This document shows positions 1 to 9,435 of a stretch of DNA of 37,242 bases, in pieces (positions within the stretch are counted from its first letter, which is position 1; each line of letters opens with the position of its first letter). The notes beneath the pieces were generated by a model. The model did not search any database and was not told the DNA's origin. It saw only the letters and a list, made by a program, of their open reading frames with translations. The DNA lies in contig NZ_JAMFLX010000034.1 of NCBI RefSeq assembly GCF_023502345.1, positions 1 through 37,242 of the forward strand. The letters are read 5' to 3'. The translations under genes were made by a program, and so were the position numbers. The DNA is from Parendozoicomonas callyspongiae. Lineage in GTDB: Bacteria; Pseudomonadota; Gammaproteobacteria; Pseudomonadales; Endozoicomonadaceae.

Positions 1-22
1 GGCACCAGATAAATCTGATGCC
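1..22 (-). terminator. Hairpin downstream of fabY, putative terminator
   Basis: The first 22 bases form an inverted repeat: GGCA-c-CAGAT, a 2-base loop, then ATCTG-a-TGCC, with one mismatch. It lies about 45 bases past the fabY stop codon in the direction of fabY transcription. Any T-tract on that strand would fall outside the window, so the terminator call is not proven. Confidence 0.4.
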
Positions 23-64
23 TCTCTATCTTCCATCTAAAAACGGAAATATCTGAGTGAACTA

Positions 65-1900
65 CTAGCAGTAATCAGCAAATGGATTCTCTTTGGATAA
101 AGGCACAACACGCCCTTCAAGAGTCACTTTCTCGCTGGTCACACTGATATCTGCTGAATCAATCACACCTTCGCCAAAGCGATATGTTGGCTCATCTTCA
201 CCAGCCAGTTTGCGATTCTCGATGGTCTCTTGCTGTGCGGAAACCTGCTCATTGCGGGTCGCCCACTCGGTCAGGGCACTTTCGCCATGGCGTCTGCCAA
301 GCATCTCCCTAACCTTATGGGGCGCCAGAACAGTCGCCGTGGCATTATTGCCACCAAAGCCCTTGGCATTGAGAAGAGCCAGATCTGTTCCTTCTGCCCC
401 GATATCACGGTGAGCTGTCAGCAGATCCAGACGCTGGTTATGAACATCGTCAGCAATAGCATCAATGCCGGAAATCTGGGGAATCAGACCATAACGCCAG
501 ACACCAAGTGTGGATACCAGTTGGTCAGCCGCAGCAGTTGCCAGGGAGTGACCGACATAACTCTTAACTGCCGATACAGCCCAGTCTTCCATACCAAAGG
601 CCGTTGCCACATCATTCAGAATGGCAGACTCAGTCACCCGGTTCTGCGGGGTTCCGGTACCATGAGCCTGGACGAAGGAACGCTGCTGCAGTGATTCTTC
701 GCCAAGAATATTGCGGCCCAGCGCAGCAGCGCGGGCAACTGTCAGGTAGTTACCGGCACCGGGGCTGGAAATGGACTTTTTGGGGCCATCGGCATTCACA
801 AAGACACCAGCCACACCACCAAGGATTTCAGCCCCTGTCGCCAGGGCCAGTTCATCATCCATCAGCACAAAGAACTGGGCGGACTCAGCCAGGGTAAAGC
901 CACAGTTATCGGAGAATGGACGACAGGCACGGCGGTAATCCGGCTCCTGAGATTCAGCCAGAGCATCCAGCAGGCGCAGGGCTTTGTCAGAAGCCAGCGC
1001 CCCCATGGTGGCATAGCCTTCAATAACTTCCGGAGTAATCGGCGCTTCGCTGTTACCGACAATCGCTACCCGGGTACGGCCACTCTGGATATCTTCCATG
1101 GCATGGCGCAGGTTGTAGAGGAAGGTGGCACAGGCTCCCATGCTGGTACCGGTGGTACCAAGGCTTCCCAGTACATAAGCATTAATAAAGTCGGCGGGCA
1201 TTTCAGAGAAACCCAGAGGCAGCTGCTTGGAGGTTACACGCTTGCCTTTCAGGCGTGCCTGCAGCATGCCGCCGTTACCATTCTGGTCCAGCTGGCTCAT
1301 GCTGCTGCCGGCATATACGGAAACCTGCTCCGGACGAACAAACTGATCCAGAGTGTCCCAGTCAATGCCCATGGAGCTGATAGCATCAGAGGCACCATAA
1401 ACAGTCATGGCCAGACCACGGGGGTGGTTGCGGGAAGGATACAGTTTCTCGGGCTTGAAACCGCTTGGCAACTGACCGGCAGCGTGTACCGGCAGGACAA
1501 AGGTTTCAGGAATCAGCATGGCCTGATCAGCAGGAACACTGACCTGCACCAGGGCCTTGTCTTCGGTATCAGATACCTGCCAGCCGGCTGGCAGTGGATC
1601 AGGCAGTTGGCGGCGGGACAGCAGCATGGTGCTCGCCCCTTTCAGGCTCATGGACTTGTGACGAAGTACAGCATCGGCATCAAACAGGGAACCATCGAGC
1701 TTGCGAACCAGTGTGGCATCAAGGAGAGCCTGGCGATCATCAGCGGCAATTCCGGTCAGGCGGGACAGGCTGGTCAGTGTCTGCGTCACCTCCCGACTAT
1801 CCAGTGAGTCCAGAACCATGCGTTTATAGGCATGAAAGCCGGATGTGCGGCCAGCCGGACCAATACCACCCTGGGCAACGATAAGCGGGAGTCGGGACAT
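65..1900 (-). CDS. fabY: Beta-ketoacyl-ACP synthase, FabY type
   Basis: This 611-residue protein is a condensing enzyme of fatty-acid synthesis. The thiolase-fold active site is visible: the nucleophile Cys257 in MGACAT, His413 in AHGTGT, and Lys446/His451 in KSYVGHS. That is the Cys-His-His set of KAS I/II-type enzymes with the usual 5-residue Lys-His spacing. The protein is much longer than FabB or FabF (about 410 residues). Its length and its N-terminus (MSRLPLIVAQGG) match the Pseudomonas FabY class, which in P. aeruginosa starts fatty-acid synthesis from acetyl-CoA and malonyl-ACP. The ATG is preceded by GAGG at a spacing of 8. It is transcribed alone, divergently from an AraC-type regulator. 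The family call is firm; the initiating role is transferred from Pseudomonas. Confidence 0.88.
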   Translation of the reverse strand: MSRLPLIVAQGGIGPAGRTSGFHAYKRMVLDSLDSREVTQTLTSLSRLTGIAADDRQALLDATLVRKLDGSLFDADAVLRHKSMSLKGASTMLLSRRQLPDPLPAGWQVSDTEDKALVQVSVPADQAMLIPETFVLPVHAAGQLPSGFKPEKLYPSRNHPRGLAMTVYGASDAISSMGIDWDTLDQFVRPEQVSVYAGSSMSQLDQNGNGGMLQARLKGKRVTSKQLPLGFSEMPADFINAYVLGSLGTTGTSMGACATFLYNLRHAMEDIQSGRTRVAIVGNSEAPITPEVIEGYATMGALASDKALRLLDALAESQEPDYRRACRPFSDNCGFTLAESAQFFVLMDDELALATGAEILGGVAGVFVNADGPKKSISSPGAGNYLTVARAAALGRNILGEESLQQRSFVQAHGTGTPQNRVTESAILNDVATAFGMEDWAVSAVKSYVGHSLATAAADQLVSTLGVWRYGLIPQISGIDAIADDVHNQRLDLLTAHRDIGAEGTDLALLNAKGFGGNNATATVLAPHKVREMLGRRHGESALTEWATRNEQVSAQQETIENRKLAGEDEPTYRFGEGVIDSADISVTSEKVTLEGRVVPLSKENPFADYC

Positions 1901-2061
1901 GCGAAAACCTCGACCAAAAACTAAACAAAGATTGCAAAATTATTACCGAAGTTTATTCATTTATTGCCCTCCATGACTGAATTATATGGCCATATAATTA
2001 GATAATATAGCCATTAAATTTTGCAACCTGCACACAATACATAGAGACAACCCAGGAAACT
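1901..2061. promoter_or_regulatory. Divergent fabY / AraC-regulator control region
   Basis: This is an AT-rich intergenic region between two divergent genes. It holds a perfect 20-bp palindrome at 1980-1999 and a 21-bp-offset direct repeat. For fabY (minus strand) a possible promoter is TTGCAA at 2021-2026 as -35 and TCTAAT (plus-strand ATTAGA, 1997-2002) as -10, spacing 18. The palindrome itself contains TATAAT on both strands (1993-1998 plus; 1981-1986 minus), so a plus-strand -10 is also possible, but without a good -35. Promoter calls are by eye. Confidence 0.45.
1980..1999. promoter_or_regulatory. Perfect 20-bp palindrome, candidate operator
   Basis: The sequence AATTATATGGCCATATAATT equals its own reverse complement. 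A related half (ATATAGCCAT, 2005-2014) repeats ATATGGCCAT (1984-1993) with one mismatch, exactly 21 bases downstream. This would suit a dimeric regulator, most simply the adjacent AraC-type protein acting on its own promoter and possibly on fabY. The binding protein is unknown. Confidence 0.5.
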
Positions 2062-3042
2062 ATGCAAATTTACCTACTCGCTCTGGATGGGATGATTGCC
2101 ACCAGCCTGACCCTGCCCCTTGAAATGCTGAATGCCGCCAGACAGATGCAAAGGGCGGCCCGCGACTCCAGACCTGTCTCGGTACTGAGCATCATTGGAG
2201 ATTCCCGCAAGCCCATTAAAACCACTGGTGGACTGACTCTTCTGCCAGACAGGAGTTACAGGAACCAGCCACAGGCGGATATTATTTTTGTGCCCTCGTT
2301 CTGGCGTAACCCGGCTACCCTGCCCCGGCGCTGGCCGGAAGTCTGTGACTGGCTGGCCAGACAGGCCCGCCAGGGAGCCCATATCTGCGCAACCGGCACA
2401 GGAGTCTTTATGCTGGCGGAAGCAGGCCTGCTGGATGGCCGCCCGGCCACAACCCACTGGTTTTACTTTGATAAGCTGCAGGAGTGCTATCCGGAGCTTC
2501 TGGTCAAGCGACACCACCTGATAACCCAGGCCGGCAATATTTACTGTGCGGGCAGTGTGAATTCCATTGCCGACCTCACTATCCACTTGATTGAAGACCG
2601 GCTGGGCCGCTCCTTTGCCAGGCGTGTTGAGCAGCAGTTCTCCCCTGAGATCCGGCGCCGCTACAGTGACCTGTTCTATTCCTTTGAGTCCAGCGCGCCA
2701 CACCCGGATGAAACCATCGTTCTGGTCCAGCAGTGGCTTCATGACCACCAGCAGGAGAGTATTACCATGCCAGCGGTTGCCGAACGCTTCTCCATGAGCC
2801 AGCGCACTCTGAACCGCAGATTCCGGGAGGCAACCGGCATGACACCTCTGGACTGGCTGCTCCGGCTGCGTATAGAGAGTGCCCGGGATCTGCTGGCCAA
2901 CTCTAACCTTGAAGTCTCAGATATCGCCCAGCGCTGCGGTTTCCAGGCCCCCGGTTACTTCAACCGGGTTTTCCGGAAACAAATGGATACAACTCCGGGA
3001 CAATATCGCACCAGCGTACGGGGCAAGCTGTTCAGCCCCTGA
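2062..3042 (+). CDS. GlxA-type AraC-family transcriptional regulator
   Basis: This 326-residue protein has an N-terminal DJ-1/PfpI-like (class I amidotransferase-like) sensor domain, about residues 1-190, and a C-terminal AraC double helix-turn-helix, about 230-320, with the hallmark SDIAQRCGFQAPGYFNRVFRK. The sensor domain has the family's LAEAGLLDGRPATTHW. The position that is Cys in many relatives (CTGAF) is Gly112 here (GTGVF), with the only nearby cysteine at Cys109, so it is probably a ligand sensor and not an enzyme. AGGA precedes the ATG at a spacing of about 5. It is divergent from fabY and is followed after 37 bases by a membrane-protein gene and a DUF2147 gene, which it may control. 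The effector molecule is unknown. Confidence 0.88.
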   Translation: MQIYLLALDGMIATSLTLPLEMLNAARQMQRAARDSRPVSVLSIIGDSRKPIKTTGGLTLLPDRSYRNQPQADIIFVPSFWRNPATLPRRWPEVCDWLARQARQGAHICATGTGVFMLAEAGLLDGRPATTHWFYFDKLQECYPELLVKRHHLITQAGNIYCAGSVNSIADLTIHLIEDRLGRSFARRVEQQFSPEIRRRYSDLFYSFESSAPHPDETIVLVQQWLHDHQQESITMPAVAERFSMSQRTLNRRFREATGMTPLDWLLRLRIESARDLLANSNLEVSDIAQRCGFQAPGYFNRVFRKQMDTTPGQYRTSVRGKLFSP

Positions 3043-3079
3043 CTATACTCACCCGCTTCATTTTGACCTGAGGCCGGGT

Positions 3080-3856
3080 ATGTCGAGACTGACGCCACTA
3101 ATAACGATAATTTTTCTTGGATTGATAACCTGCCACGGATGGGCCGAAGAAGAACAGATACCACCAGCAGAGTTGGAGTCGGTCAGTTACGAAGCATCAC
3201 CCACTTTGCAACATGTCCTTGACCTGGTTGAACATGTTGACAGTCAACTGGAAGAACTCAGCCGCCAGCACACGATTACCGAAGCCATGGCCCTTGCAGG
3301 CAGCTCTGCCCTTCTTTTTATCGCTTACAATACAGTTCGCCACAAAATCCTCAGTCATTGCCTTGTCGATTACCGCCTGGCCGAGTTCTTCGCCCGTCTG
3401 GGTCGGGAAGATGCCGCTTACCAATGGATTCTGACCATATTTGATTCCATTCTTCCCGAAATGGTTGCAGGCAGCCTGATAACAATTCTGGGAAAAAGCG
3501 ACCCACGCTTCCCTGAACTATCAACCTATCAAACACTGAAAGCCCAGATATTCTCCATGATGGCGGTCGGTATCCCCGGTACGATCATGCAGCTCCTTTC
3601 TTCCAAGACCCGTCTGGCACCTTATCTATGGGGTTATAAAAGCGATATTTTCCGGACTGTTATGGTGGCAGGCCCAATCGTTGTCACAGGAATTCATTCT
3701 GCTCTGGCGCGAATGAACCTGGAAGAACAGAGACTTTATAAGAGTCTGCAGCTGAGAAATCTACGCAATAAAGTGCAGCACCTTTTGCCGAATGATGAAA
3801 TTCCAACTAGACAGATTCCTCACCTGCAGGACGTTATCGAGATACAACCGCAATGA
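3080..3856 (+). CDS. Predicted exported/membrane protein of unknown function
   Basis: The protein has 258 residues and no family I recognise. The N-terminus (MSRLTPLITIIFLGL... ending near GWA) looks like a Sec signal peptide. Further hydrophobic stretches follow at about residues 70-85, 125-145, 160-180 and 195-215, so it may be an inner-membrane protein. The reading frame stays open upstream into the AraC gene, but the ATG at 3080 is preferred because it gives the signal peptide and has GAGG a few bases upstream. Its stop overlaps the start of the next gene (ATGA), which indicates translational coupling with the DUF2147 gene. Confidence 0.7.
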   Translation: MSRLTPLITIIFLGLITCHGWAEEEQIPPAELESVSYEASPTLQHVLDLVEHVDSQLEELSRQHTITEAMALAGSSALLFIAYNTVRHKILSHCLVDYRLAEFFARLGREDAAYQWILTIFDSILPEMVAGSLITILGKSDPRFPELSTYQTLKAQIFSMMAVGIPGTIMQLLSSKTRLAPYLWGYKSDIFRTVMVAGPIVVTGIHSALARMNLEEQRLYKSLQLRNLRNKVQHLLPNDEIPTRQIPHLQDVIEIQPQ

Positions 3857-4350
3857 TGAAGAAGTACATCCGGCCCTTTGGGCGCAGCGGGCTGGCCCTC
3901 GCACTCTTTATTGCTCGGGTAGGACCAGCCCTGGCTGTTGAAGCACCAGCTCTGGATGTTTCCCCTGCGGGCCTCTGGACCACTCTTGATGACAAGTCCC
4001 ACAAACCAGTCAGCCAGGTCAGAATCTGGAGAGATAACGACAACTGGTATGGCAAAGTGGAACGGATATACGATGACAACAGCCGTGGAGATGCCTGCAA
4101 ACGCTGCAAAGGGGACAAAAAGAACCAGCCCGTTGAGGGCATGACCATCCTCTGGGATATGAAACAGGATGGGGGAGTCTTCGATAAGGGAAAAATCCTT
4201 GATCCCGGAAATGGCAAAACCTACTCCGCCAGCATGAAGCTTCTGGGTAACGGTAATCAGCTGGAGGTTCGTGGCTACATCGGCATCTCAGCCATCGGAC
4301 GCTCCCAGGTCTGGGAGCGAATTGATGAAGCTGAGAGCAAAACTCTATAG
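3853..4350 (+). CDS. DUF2147 family exported protein
   Basis: This 165-residue protein has an N-terminal signal peptide (about residues 1-28, ending in GPALA) followed by a DUF2147 domain. Family features visible are PAGLWTTLDD at the start of the mature part, a WYGKVERIYDD strand pair, CKRCKG, GMTILWDMK, GKILDPGNGKTYSA and the closing GYIGISAIGRSQVWERI. Members are small exported beta-rich proteins, probably lipocalin-like, with no established enzymatic role. The start overlaps the previous stop by 4 bases. The gene is the last of the unit begun by the AraC regulator and ends 4 bases before the convergent helicase gene. Confidence 0.85.
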   Translation: MMKKYIRPFGRSGLALALFIARVGPALAVEAPALDVSPAGLWTTLDDKSHKPVSQVRIWRDNDNWYGKVERIYDDNSRGDACKRCKGDKKNQPVEGMTILWDMKQDGGVFDKGKILDPGNGKTYSASMKLLGNGNQLEVRGYIGISAIGRSQVWERIDEAESKTL

Positions 4351-4354
4351 GAGC

Positions 4355-6628
4355 CTATAAGAAATAGAGGTGAGCACTTTTCTTGCTGAAGTCATAAGTG
4401 TTCCCGTCTTCATCGAAACGCACCTTGAAATCAGTTCCAGTTTCAGACAGCACCACGCCATCACCAAAAATAGAGTGGCTGACACGCTCCTGCTGCCAGG
4501 CGGGCATAAACTGTTTATCCCTGACTTCTGCCTGTTGATTCCATACCGGCTTCAAGCCTGGTCGAACGGTTTCCAGATAACGGTTCAATATCCCCGACTC
4601 CGGAAAGTCCAAAGCCAGCTCATCGGCATCCTCCGACAGCTTATGAAGAGCTTCGCCAGCCTGGCAGGACAGCGCCAATCTCAGCTCGGCAATAAAACGG
4701 CTGGGTTGACGATCAGCAGCCAAACCTCGCTGGGTATCACTGGCAGAAGGTGCTGTCACCAGGAAAAGCTGGTCCCTGGCCCGGGTCATGGCGACATAAA
4801 ACAGACGTCGTTCACTCTCGATACTGGTCTCGCTTAGAATTTCATCGCCATTACTGCAAGGCAGGTGTCTGTCTGTCAGTCCTGGCAGAATCACCACAGG
4901 CCATTCCAGCCCCTTGGCTTTATGCATGCTGGTTAAAAGCAGAGAGTCCTGTCGGTTTTTGCTGGTACCGGCTTTACGTCGAGCCCGAAGCTCAGCAATA
5001 AAATCGCAGGCTTCTCCCGAAGTTTGAGAGGTTTTCCCGAGATAGCGGATAAAACTTCTTACCGCCATAACCTGCTCGTCCGCCCGATCCCGATCCAGTG
5101 CCGACTCCACCAGCCAGCTGTTCAGCTCAACCCTCTGAATATATTGATCCAGCATTTTTACTGCAGCCTGGTCACCACGTTCGATACGGGACAGAAGGCG
5201 TCCGCGATCCTGAATTTTGTTCTTCTGATAGTCACTCAAACCCTGAAGATGTTTCTGGGACTGGCCTATCAACCACTTACCATATCCCTGTTCAAGCCCG
5301 GCCAGATCCCGACAGAAACTTTTCAGCCACTCGTCCTTGATACCGATATGGGGAAACCGCAGGATCTGCCAGAGTTTCTGGAAACGTGTGTCAACCGGCA
5401 TAGCTTCGAATTTACCGGCTGCCAGCTCCAGCAAAGCGGTTAACAGCTGAATTTCCTGCCGGTCAAATGCGCCCTTCTCTGCCTCACTGACAAAAGGAAT
5501 GCCGGCTTCCAGCAGCGCCATTTCCAGTGTGACCGCCTGACTCCAGAGTCTGACCAGAACAGTGATTTCACAGAGTTTGCGACCCGACTCTGTCAGTTCG
5601 GCGACTGCAGTTGAAAGCCAGCGGGCGGGATCACTGTTTTCCACTTTTTCAATTCGCGTATCCGCCGTCGTATGGTGAGATATGCAGAGGGTATCACCAC
5701 GCCCCATATTGTGAGTGATCAAATGATCAGCTACCAAAGAGAGTTGATGACCATAACGGAAGGTATAGCTGAGGGTGTACTGAACCGGGCTTGGAAAATC
5801 CTCGGCAAAGATTTTTAAAATGTACTCTGGCCGGGCACCACGAAACTCGTAAATAGTCTGATCCGGATCCCCCACCACCATCACCTGTGCACGACGGCCG
5901 GCAATCATTTTCAGCAGGGTATGCTGAACTTCGTTGGTATCCTGATACTCATCCACAAGCATCAGATCCATCCGGTTGGTCACCTGCTCCACCAGCTCAG
6001 GCTCACGCAACATCAGCATAACCGGTTCGTACAACATATCGGCATAGGTGATCAGCCTACGCTCTTTTCGCCACTCCTCAAAAGCGTGATATCCCTCAAG
6101 CAGTATTTTCTTGCGTGCGTTGTACTCATACTCTTCAAAAACAACTTCAGGTGTACGAGTGGTGCTTTTCACCAGATCAATAAATCCGGTCAACTCGCTG
6201 ACCCAGGTGCTTTTATCATTCTTCAAAGCATCCCGCATGCTTGCCGGCGCGATGCGCTGAAGAATTTTCCAGCACTCCAGATCCATTCTTGCCCCCGACA
6301 AAGGGTCTCCCTGCCAGGATTGCAGCCAACCGTTTTTGACAAAGTGCCGGTAGAGCCTAAGCCCCATGGAGTGATAGGTGCGAATATCAGGAAGGGATAC
6401 AGAGGCAGAGAAGCTGGATGCTTCCCTGGCCAGCTTACGCTGAAAGTCTTCCCTGGCACTGCGGTTGAACATCAACACCAGTATCCGGTTTGGATCCTGT
6501 CCACGCTCAAGCTGGCGCAGTATATGGGCAACAAGTGTGCTGGTCTTACCACTGCCAGCCACGGCAGTCACAATGGCATGGCTGCCACAATGTTCAATTA
6601 CACGTAACTGTTCGTCGGTCCAGTTCAT
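4355..6628 (-). CDS. UvrD/Rep-family superfamily 1 DNA helicase
   Basis: This 757-residue ATP-dependent 3'-5' DNA helicase carries all SF1A motifs: Walker A AGSGKTS (24-30), motif II VDEYQDT (226-231), motif III VVGDPDQTIYEFRGA, motif IV TFRYGHQL, motif V TSMHKAKGLEWPVV and motif VI RLFYVAMTRARDQLFL. The C-terminal segment SHSIFGDGVVLSE...KVRFDEDG resembles the Tudor-like tail of UvrD/PcrA that contacts RNA polymerase. It is too divergent to call uvrD or rep itself; it is a paralogue acting in repair or replication restart. The ATG at 6628 was chosen; a TTG four codons upstream is possible, and neither has a clear Shine-Dalgarno sequence. Confidence 0.88.
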   Translation of the reverse strand: MNWTDEQLRVIEHCGSHAIVTAVAGSGKTSTLVAHILRQLERGQDPNRILVLMFNRSAREDFQRKLAREASSFSASVSLPDIRTYHSMGLRLYRHFVKNGWLQSWQGDPLSGARMDLECWKILQRIAPASMRDALKNDKSTWVSELTGFIDLVKSTTRTPEVVFEEYEYNARKKILLEGYHAFEEWRKERRLITYADMLYEPVMLMLREPELVEQVTNRMDLMLVDEYQDTNEVQHTLLKMIAGRRAQVMVVGDPDQTIYEFRGARPEYILKIFAEDFPSPVQYTLSYTFRYGHQLSLVADHLITHNMGRGDTLCISHHTTADTRIEKVENSDPARWLSTAVAELTESGRKLCEITVLVRLWSQAVTLEMALLEAGIPFVSEAEKGAFDRQEIQLLTALLELAAGKFEAMPVDTRFQKLWQILRFPHIGIKDEWLKSFCRDLAGLEQGYGKWLIGQSQKHLQGLSDYQKNKIQDRGRLLSRIERGDQAAVKMLDQYIQRVELNSWLVESALDRDRADEQVMAVRSFIRYLGKTSQTSGEACDFIAELRARRKAGTSKNRQDSLLLTSMHKAKGLEWPVVILPGLTDRHLPCSNGDEILSETSIESERRLFYVAMTRARDQLFLVTAPSASDTQRGLAADRQPSRFIAELRLALSCQAGEALHKLSEDADELALDFPESGILNRYLETVRPGLKPVWNQQAEVRDKQFMPAWQQERVSHSIFGDGVVLSETGTDFKVRFDEDGNTYDFSKKSAHLYFL

Positions 6629-6765
6629 CAGGGAAATCAAAATGGGGGAAATTCAGGCTGAACGGCGATCTTATCATTAATTAACCAGAAACGTTTGTCT
6701 CATTCACGACAAATGAATTGCTAAAGTGCATAGAGAAGCTTTGATTTTCTGGGCACGGACGCTCC
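6629..6765. promoter_or_regulatory. Divergent helicase / amt-kinase intergenic region with inverted repeat
   Basis: This 137-base region must carry promoters for both genes. The inverted repeat TTTGTC (6694-6699) and GACAAA (6708-6713), separated by 8 bases, could be an operator. No convincing sigma-70 pair and no sigma-54 -24/-12 element was found; the GG and GC in CTGGGCACGGACGC are 8 bases apart instead of 10. Confidence 0.3.
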
Positions 6766-9366
6766 ATGATACCCGATACTTGGGACTACATGATCCTGTT
6801 TACCTCCCTGGGTCTGCTGATGTTAATGCAGGCGGGTTTCCTGTGTCTGGAAAGCGGACTGGTTCGCTCCAAAAACAGCATTAACGTTGCCGCCAAGAAC
6901 CTTGTTGACCTTATTCTGGCGATACTGCTTTTCTGGCTGGTCGGCTATAGCGTGATGTTTGGGGAGTCGAAAAACGGTTACGCCGGAATGCCGGAAATCT
7001 TCAAGTTCGACCCCGACGACACCTTCCATCCTCTTTTCTTTATGTTCCAGGCCATGTTTGCAGCCACTGCTACCACCATTGTCTCTGGGGCTATTGCCGA
7101 GCGCTGCAAACTGGTGGGCTATGTTGCAATTGTCATCATCACCTGCGGCCTGATCTATCCGGTTGCCGGACACTGGATCTGGGGAGGGAGCTATACCGGG
7201 ATCACAACAGGTTGGCTTGAAGAAGCTGGCTTTATCGATTTTGCTGGCTCGACCACTGTCCATGTAACTGGTGGAGCCATCGCCCTTGCGGCTACTTTAA
7301 TTCTTGGGCCTCGCAAAGGCCGGTTTGATATTGACCATCCCCACGGCTTCCAGGGACAGAACCTGGTGATATCCATCGCCGGTGTATTGATGCTCTGGTG
7401 CGGCTGGTTTGGATTTAATGGCGGCAGCAGCCTGTTCTACCGGGAGCAACTGCCAACCATTCTTTTCAATACCACGATTGGCGGAGCAGCCGGTGGCTTT
7501 GGAGCCCTGATTTACACCATATGTATTCGTCGCTGTGTTGATATCCTGCTGCTGGGGAATGGCGTTCTTGCTGGTCTGGTTGGAGTCACCGCTGGCTGCA
7601 ATATCTTCCAGCCGGAGTCTGCTGTCTTTGCCGGTATTGGAGCCGGGGTTCTGGCAAGCTTTGGTTTTGCCATTCTGGAAAAACTGAAAATCGATGATGC
7701 CGTTGGCGCGGTTCCTGTGCATATGCTCGGGGGCATCTGGGGCACAATAGCTGTTGCACTCTGGGGAGATGAACTGCTGTTTCCTCGCAACTTCTCCCGG
7801 GATGAGCTTCTTGAGGTTCAGCTGTATGGGGTTGGTGCCACACTGCTATGGAGCTTCACTACCGCATTTATTCTGCTCTGGATTATCAATAAGATTCTGC
7901 CACTGAGAGTCTCTGCAGAGGATGAGGAAAAAGGGCTCAATATGGCCGAACATCAGGCCAGAACCGAGCTTTATGACCTGCTGCATGATATGAAACAGCA
8001 GGAAACCAGCGGGCATTTTGAAATGCCGGTTCGGGTTGAGACTTTTACCGACATTGGTCAGGTAGCGATTCAATACAACAGAGTTGCCAAGCGTTTCAGT
8101 CATTCCCAGGAGTCTTTAAAAGAGACCATCCGCAACCTGGAAGAAACCCGCCACCGCCTGGATGCGGCCAGAAAGAAAGCCGAAACAGCCAGCCAGCATA
8201 AAAGCGAATTCCTGGCCAATATGAGTCATGAAATCCGCACTCCTATCAATGGCATTATCGGAATGGCGGAGCTGCTTCTTGATGAAGAACATGATGAAAA
8301 ACACCGCCATTACATTGATGTGATCCATACATCGGCGGCCAACCTGATCAACATCATCAACGATATCCTCGACTATTCCAAAATTGAAGCCGGGCAGCTG
8401 TCACTGGAAGAAACCGAGCTCAAGCTTGATGATGTGCTTATGCAATGCCGAAACCTGTTCGCCCTGAAAGCCGAACAGGACAATCTTGATTTTCAAATAA
8501 CGGTTGGAGACAGCGTTCCCCGCCAGCTGCTTGGGGACCCAACCCGGCTCAGGCAGGTTCTGGTTAACCTATTGGGAAATGCCTTCAAATTCACCGAGAA
8601 CGGTTCTGTCAGTCTTGATATTACTGGATCAGGCTCCAGCCAGGATGAAACGGTCAGTCTGACTTTCAGGGTTTCTGATACCGGCATCGGTATGTCCCAG
8701 GAGCAGCAGCAGATCATCTATGAAGCTTTCCGACAGGCTGATAATTCAACAACCCGAAAATATGGTGGAACCGGCCTGGGATTGACCATATCCCGCAAGC
8801 TGGTTCGTATGATGGGTGGCGACCTCTCCGTAGAAAGCGTCGAAGGCCAAGGCACAACCTTTTTCTTTACCCTGACTTTCAAAATCAAGGCTACGGAGAG
8901 TCACTACCAACCGGCCAGTTCCTCTCCAGAAAAACACATAGCACCAACACCCAATGATCAGTTCAAACATTTGAAAGTCCTGGTAGCCGAGGACAACAGG
9001 GTCAACCAGATGGTCATTCGGAAGTACCTGGAAAAACTCGGCATTACCCCGGAAATGGCAGATAACGGAAAGCTGGTACTGGAGAAGTGGAAATCAGGTT
9101 CTTTTGACCTGATCCTGATGGATTGTGAAATGCCTGAAATGGATGGCCTGATGGCAACCAGGGAAATCCGCAGCACAGAATCCGATAAAGATACCGGCAA
9201 TATCCTGATCATTGGCCTCAGTGCCCATGCCATGGCAGAGCATATACAGACTGCGAAAGAAGCGGGCATGGATGACTACCTGACCAAGCCTCTGACCCTG
9301 GACCAGTTGAAACAGTGTCTGGCCAGATATTTCCCTGGTAACAGTGCGCAGCAATCATCCGCCTGA
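6766..9366 (+). CDS. Ammonium transporter fused to hybrid sensor histidine kinase
   Basis: This 866-residue fusion has an Amt/MEP/Rh channel (about 1-390), a linker with a coiled segment (about 390-475), HisKA, HATPase_c (about 585-715) and a receiver (about 735-860). The channel looks competent: the twin pore histidines are present (His166 in TTVHVTGG, His319 in VPVHMLGG), as are WIWGG and [10 protein letters not shown]. Kinase features are phospho-acceptor His488 in SHEIRTP, the N box, and DTGIGM and GGTGLGL G-boxes. The receiver has Asp786 in LMDCEMP and Lys841 in LTKP. It probably senses ammonium during transport and relays phosphate to an unlinked Hpt protein. Amt-kinase fusions are known (Kuenenia Amt5); the terminal receiver makes this one hybrid. 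No GlnK gene is adjacent. Confidence 0.93.
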   Translation: MIPDTWDYMILFTSLGLLMLMQAGFLCLESGLVRSKNSINVAAKNLVDLILAILLFWLVGYSVMFGESKNGYAGMPEIFKFDPDDTFHPLFFMFQAMFAATATTIVSGAIAERCKLVGYVAIVIITCGLIYPVAGHWIWGGSYTGITTGWLEEAGFIDFAGSTTVHVTGGAIALAATLILGPRKGRFDIDHPHGFQGQNLVISIAGVLMLWCGWFGFNGGSSLFYREQLPTILFNTTIGGAAGGFGALIYTICIRRCVDILLLGNGVLAGLVGVTAGCNIFQPESAVFAGIGAGVLASFGFAILEKLKIDDAVGAVPVHMLGGIWGTIAVALWGDELLFPRNFSRDELLEVQLYGVGATLLWSFTTAFILLWIINKILPLRVSAEDEEKGLNMAEHQARTELYDLLHDMKQQETSGHFEMPVRVETFTDIGQVAIQYNRVAKRFSHSQESLKETIRNLEETRHRLDAARKKAETASQHKSEFLANMSHEIRTPINGIIGMAELLLDEEHDEKHRHYIDVIHTSAANLINIINDILDYSKIEAGQLSLEETELKLDDVLMQCRNLFALKAEQDNLDFQITVGDSVPRQLLGDPTRLRQVLVNLLGNAFKFTENGSVSLDITGSGSSQDETVSLTFRVSDTGIGMSQEQQQIIYEAFRQADNSTTRKYGGTGLGLTISRKLVRMMGGDLSVESVEGQGTTFFFTLTFKIKATESHYQPASSSPEKHIAPTPNDQFKHLKVLVAEDNRVNQMVIRKYLEKLGITPEMADNGKLVLEKWKSGSFDLILMDCEMPEMDGLMATREIRSTESDKDTGNILIIGLSAHAMAEHIQTAKEAGMDDYLTKPLTLDQLKQCLARYFPGNSAQQSSA

Positions 9367-9394
9367 TCCCCCTGCCTTTTCTCGCCCCAGTCCC

Positions 9395-9400
9395 TATAAT
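9395..9400 (+). promoter_or_regulatory. Putative -10 box of queC-queE
   Basis: A perfect TATAAT lies 36 bases upstream of the queC start in the 69-base gap after the amt-kinase gene. No good -35 is visible at 16-18 bases. A preQ1 riboswitch was looked for and not seen. Confidence 0.4.
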
Positions 9401-9435
9401 ACGGCCCTCACCGTAAGAACCCTGAAGTTGTCACC

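Noticed and set aside
1103-1807. Open frame of 234 codons on the plus strand
   Set aside because: It lies wholly antisense to fabY, whose active-site motifs are clear; the translation has no recognisable domain.
4355-6628. Assignment as uvrD proper
   Set aside because: All SF1A motifs are present but the intermotif sequences diverge from UvrD and Rep, so only the family is called.
6749-6766. Sigma-54-like GG...GC element before the amt-kinase gene
   Set aside because: The spacing between GG and GC is 8 bases where 10 are required, and it abuts the start codon.
9367-9435. preQ1 riboswitch before queC
   Set aside because: Only a 4-base ACGG/CCGT stem is present; the A-rich tail and pseudoknot pairing of preQ1 riboswitches are missing.
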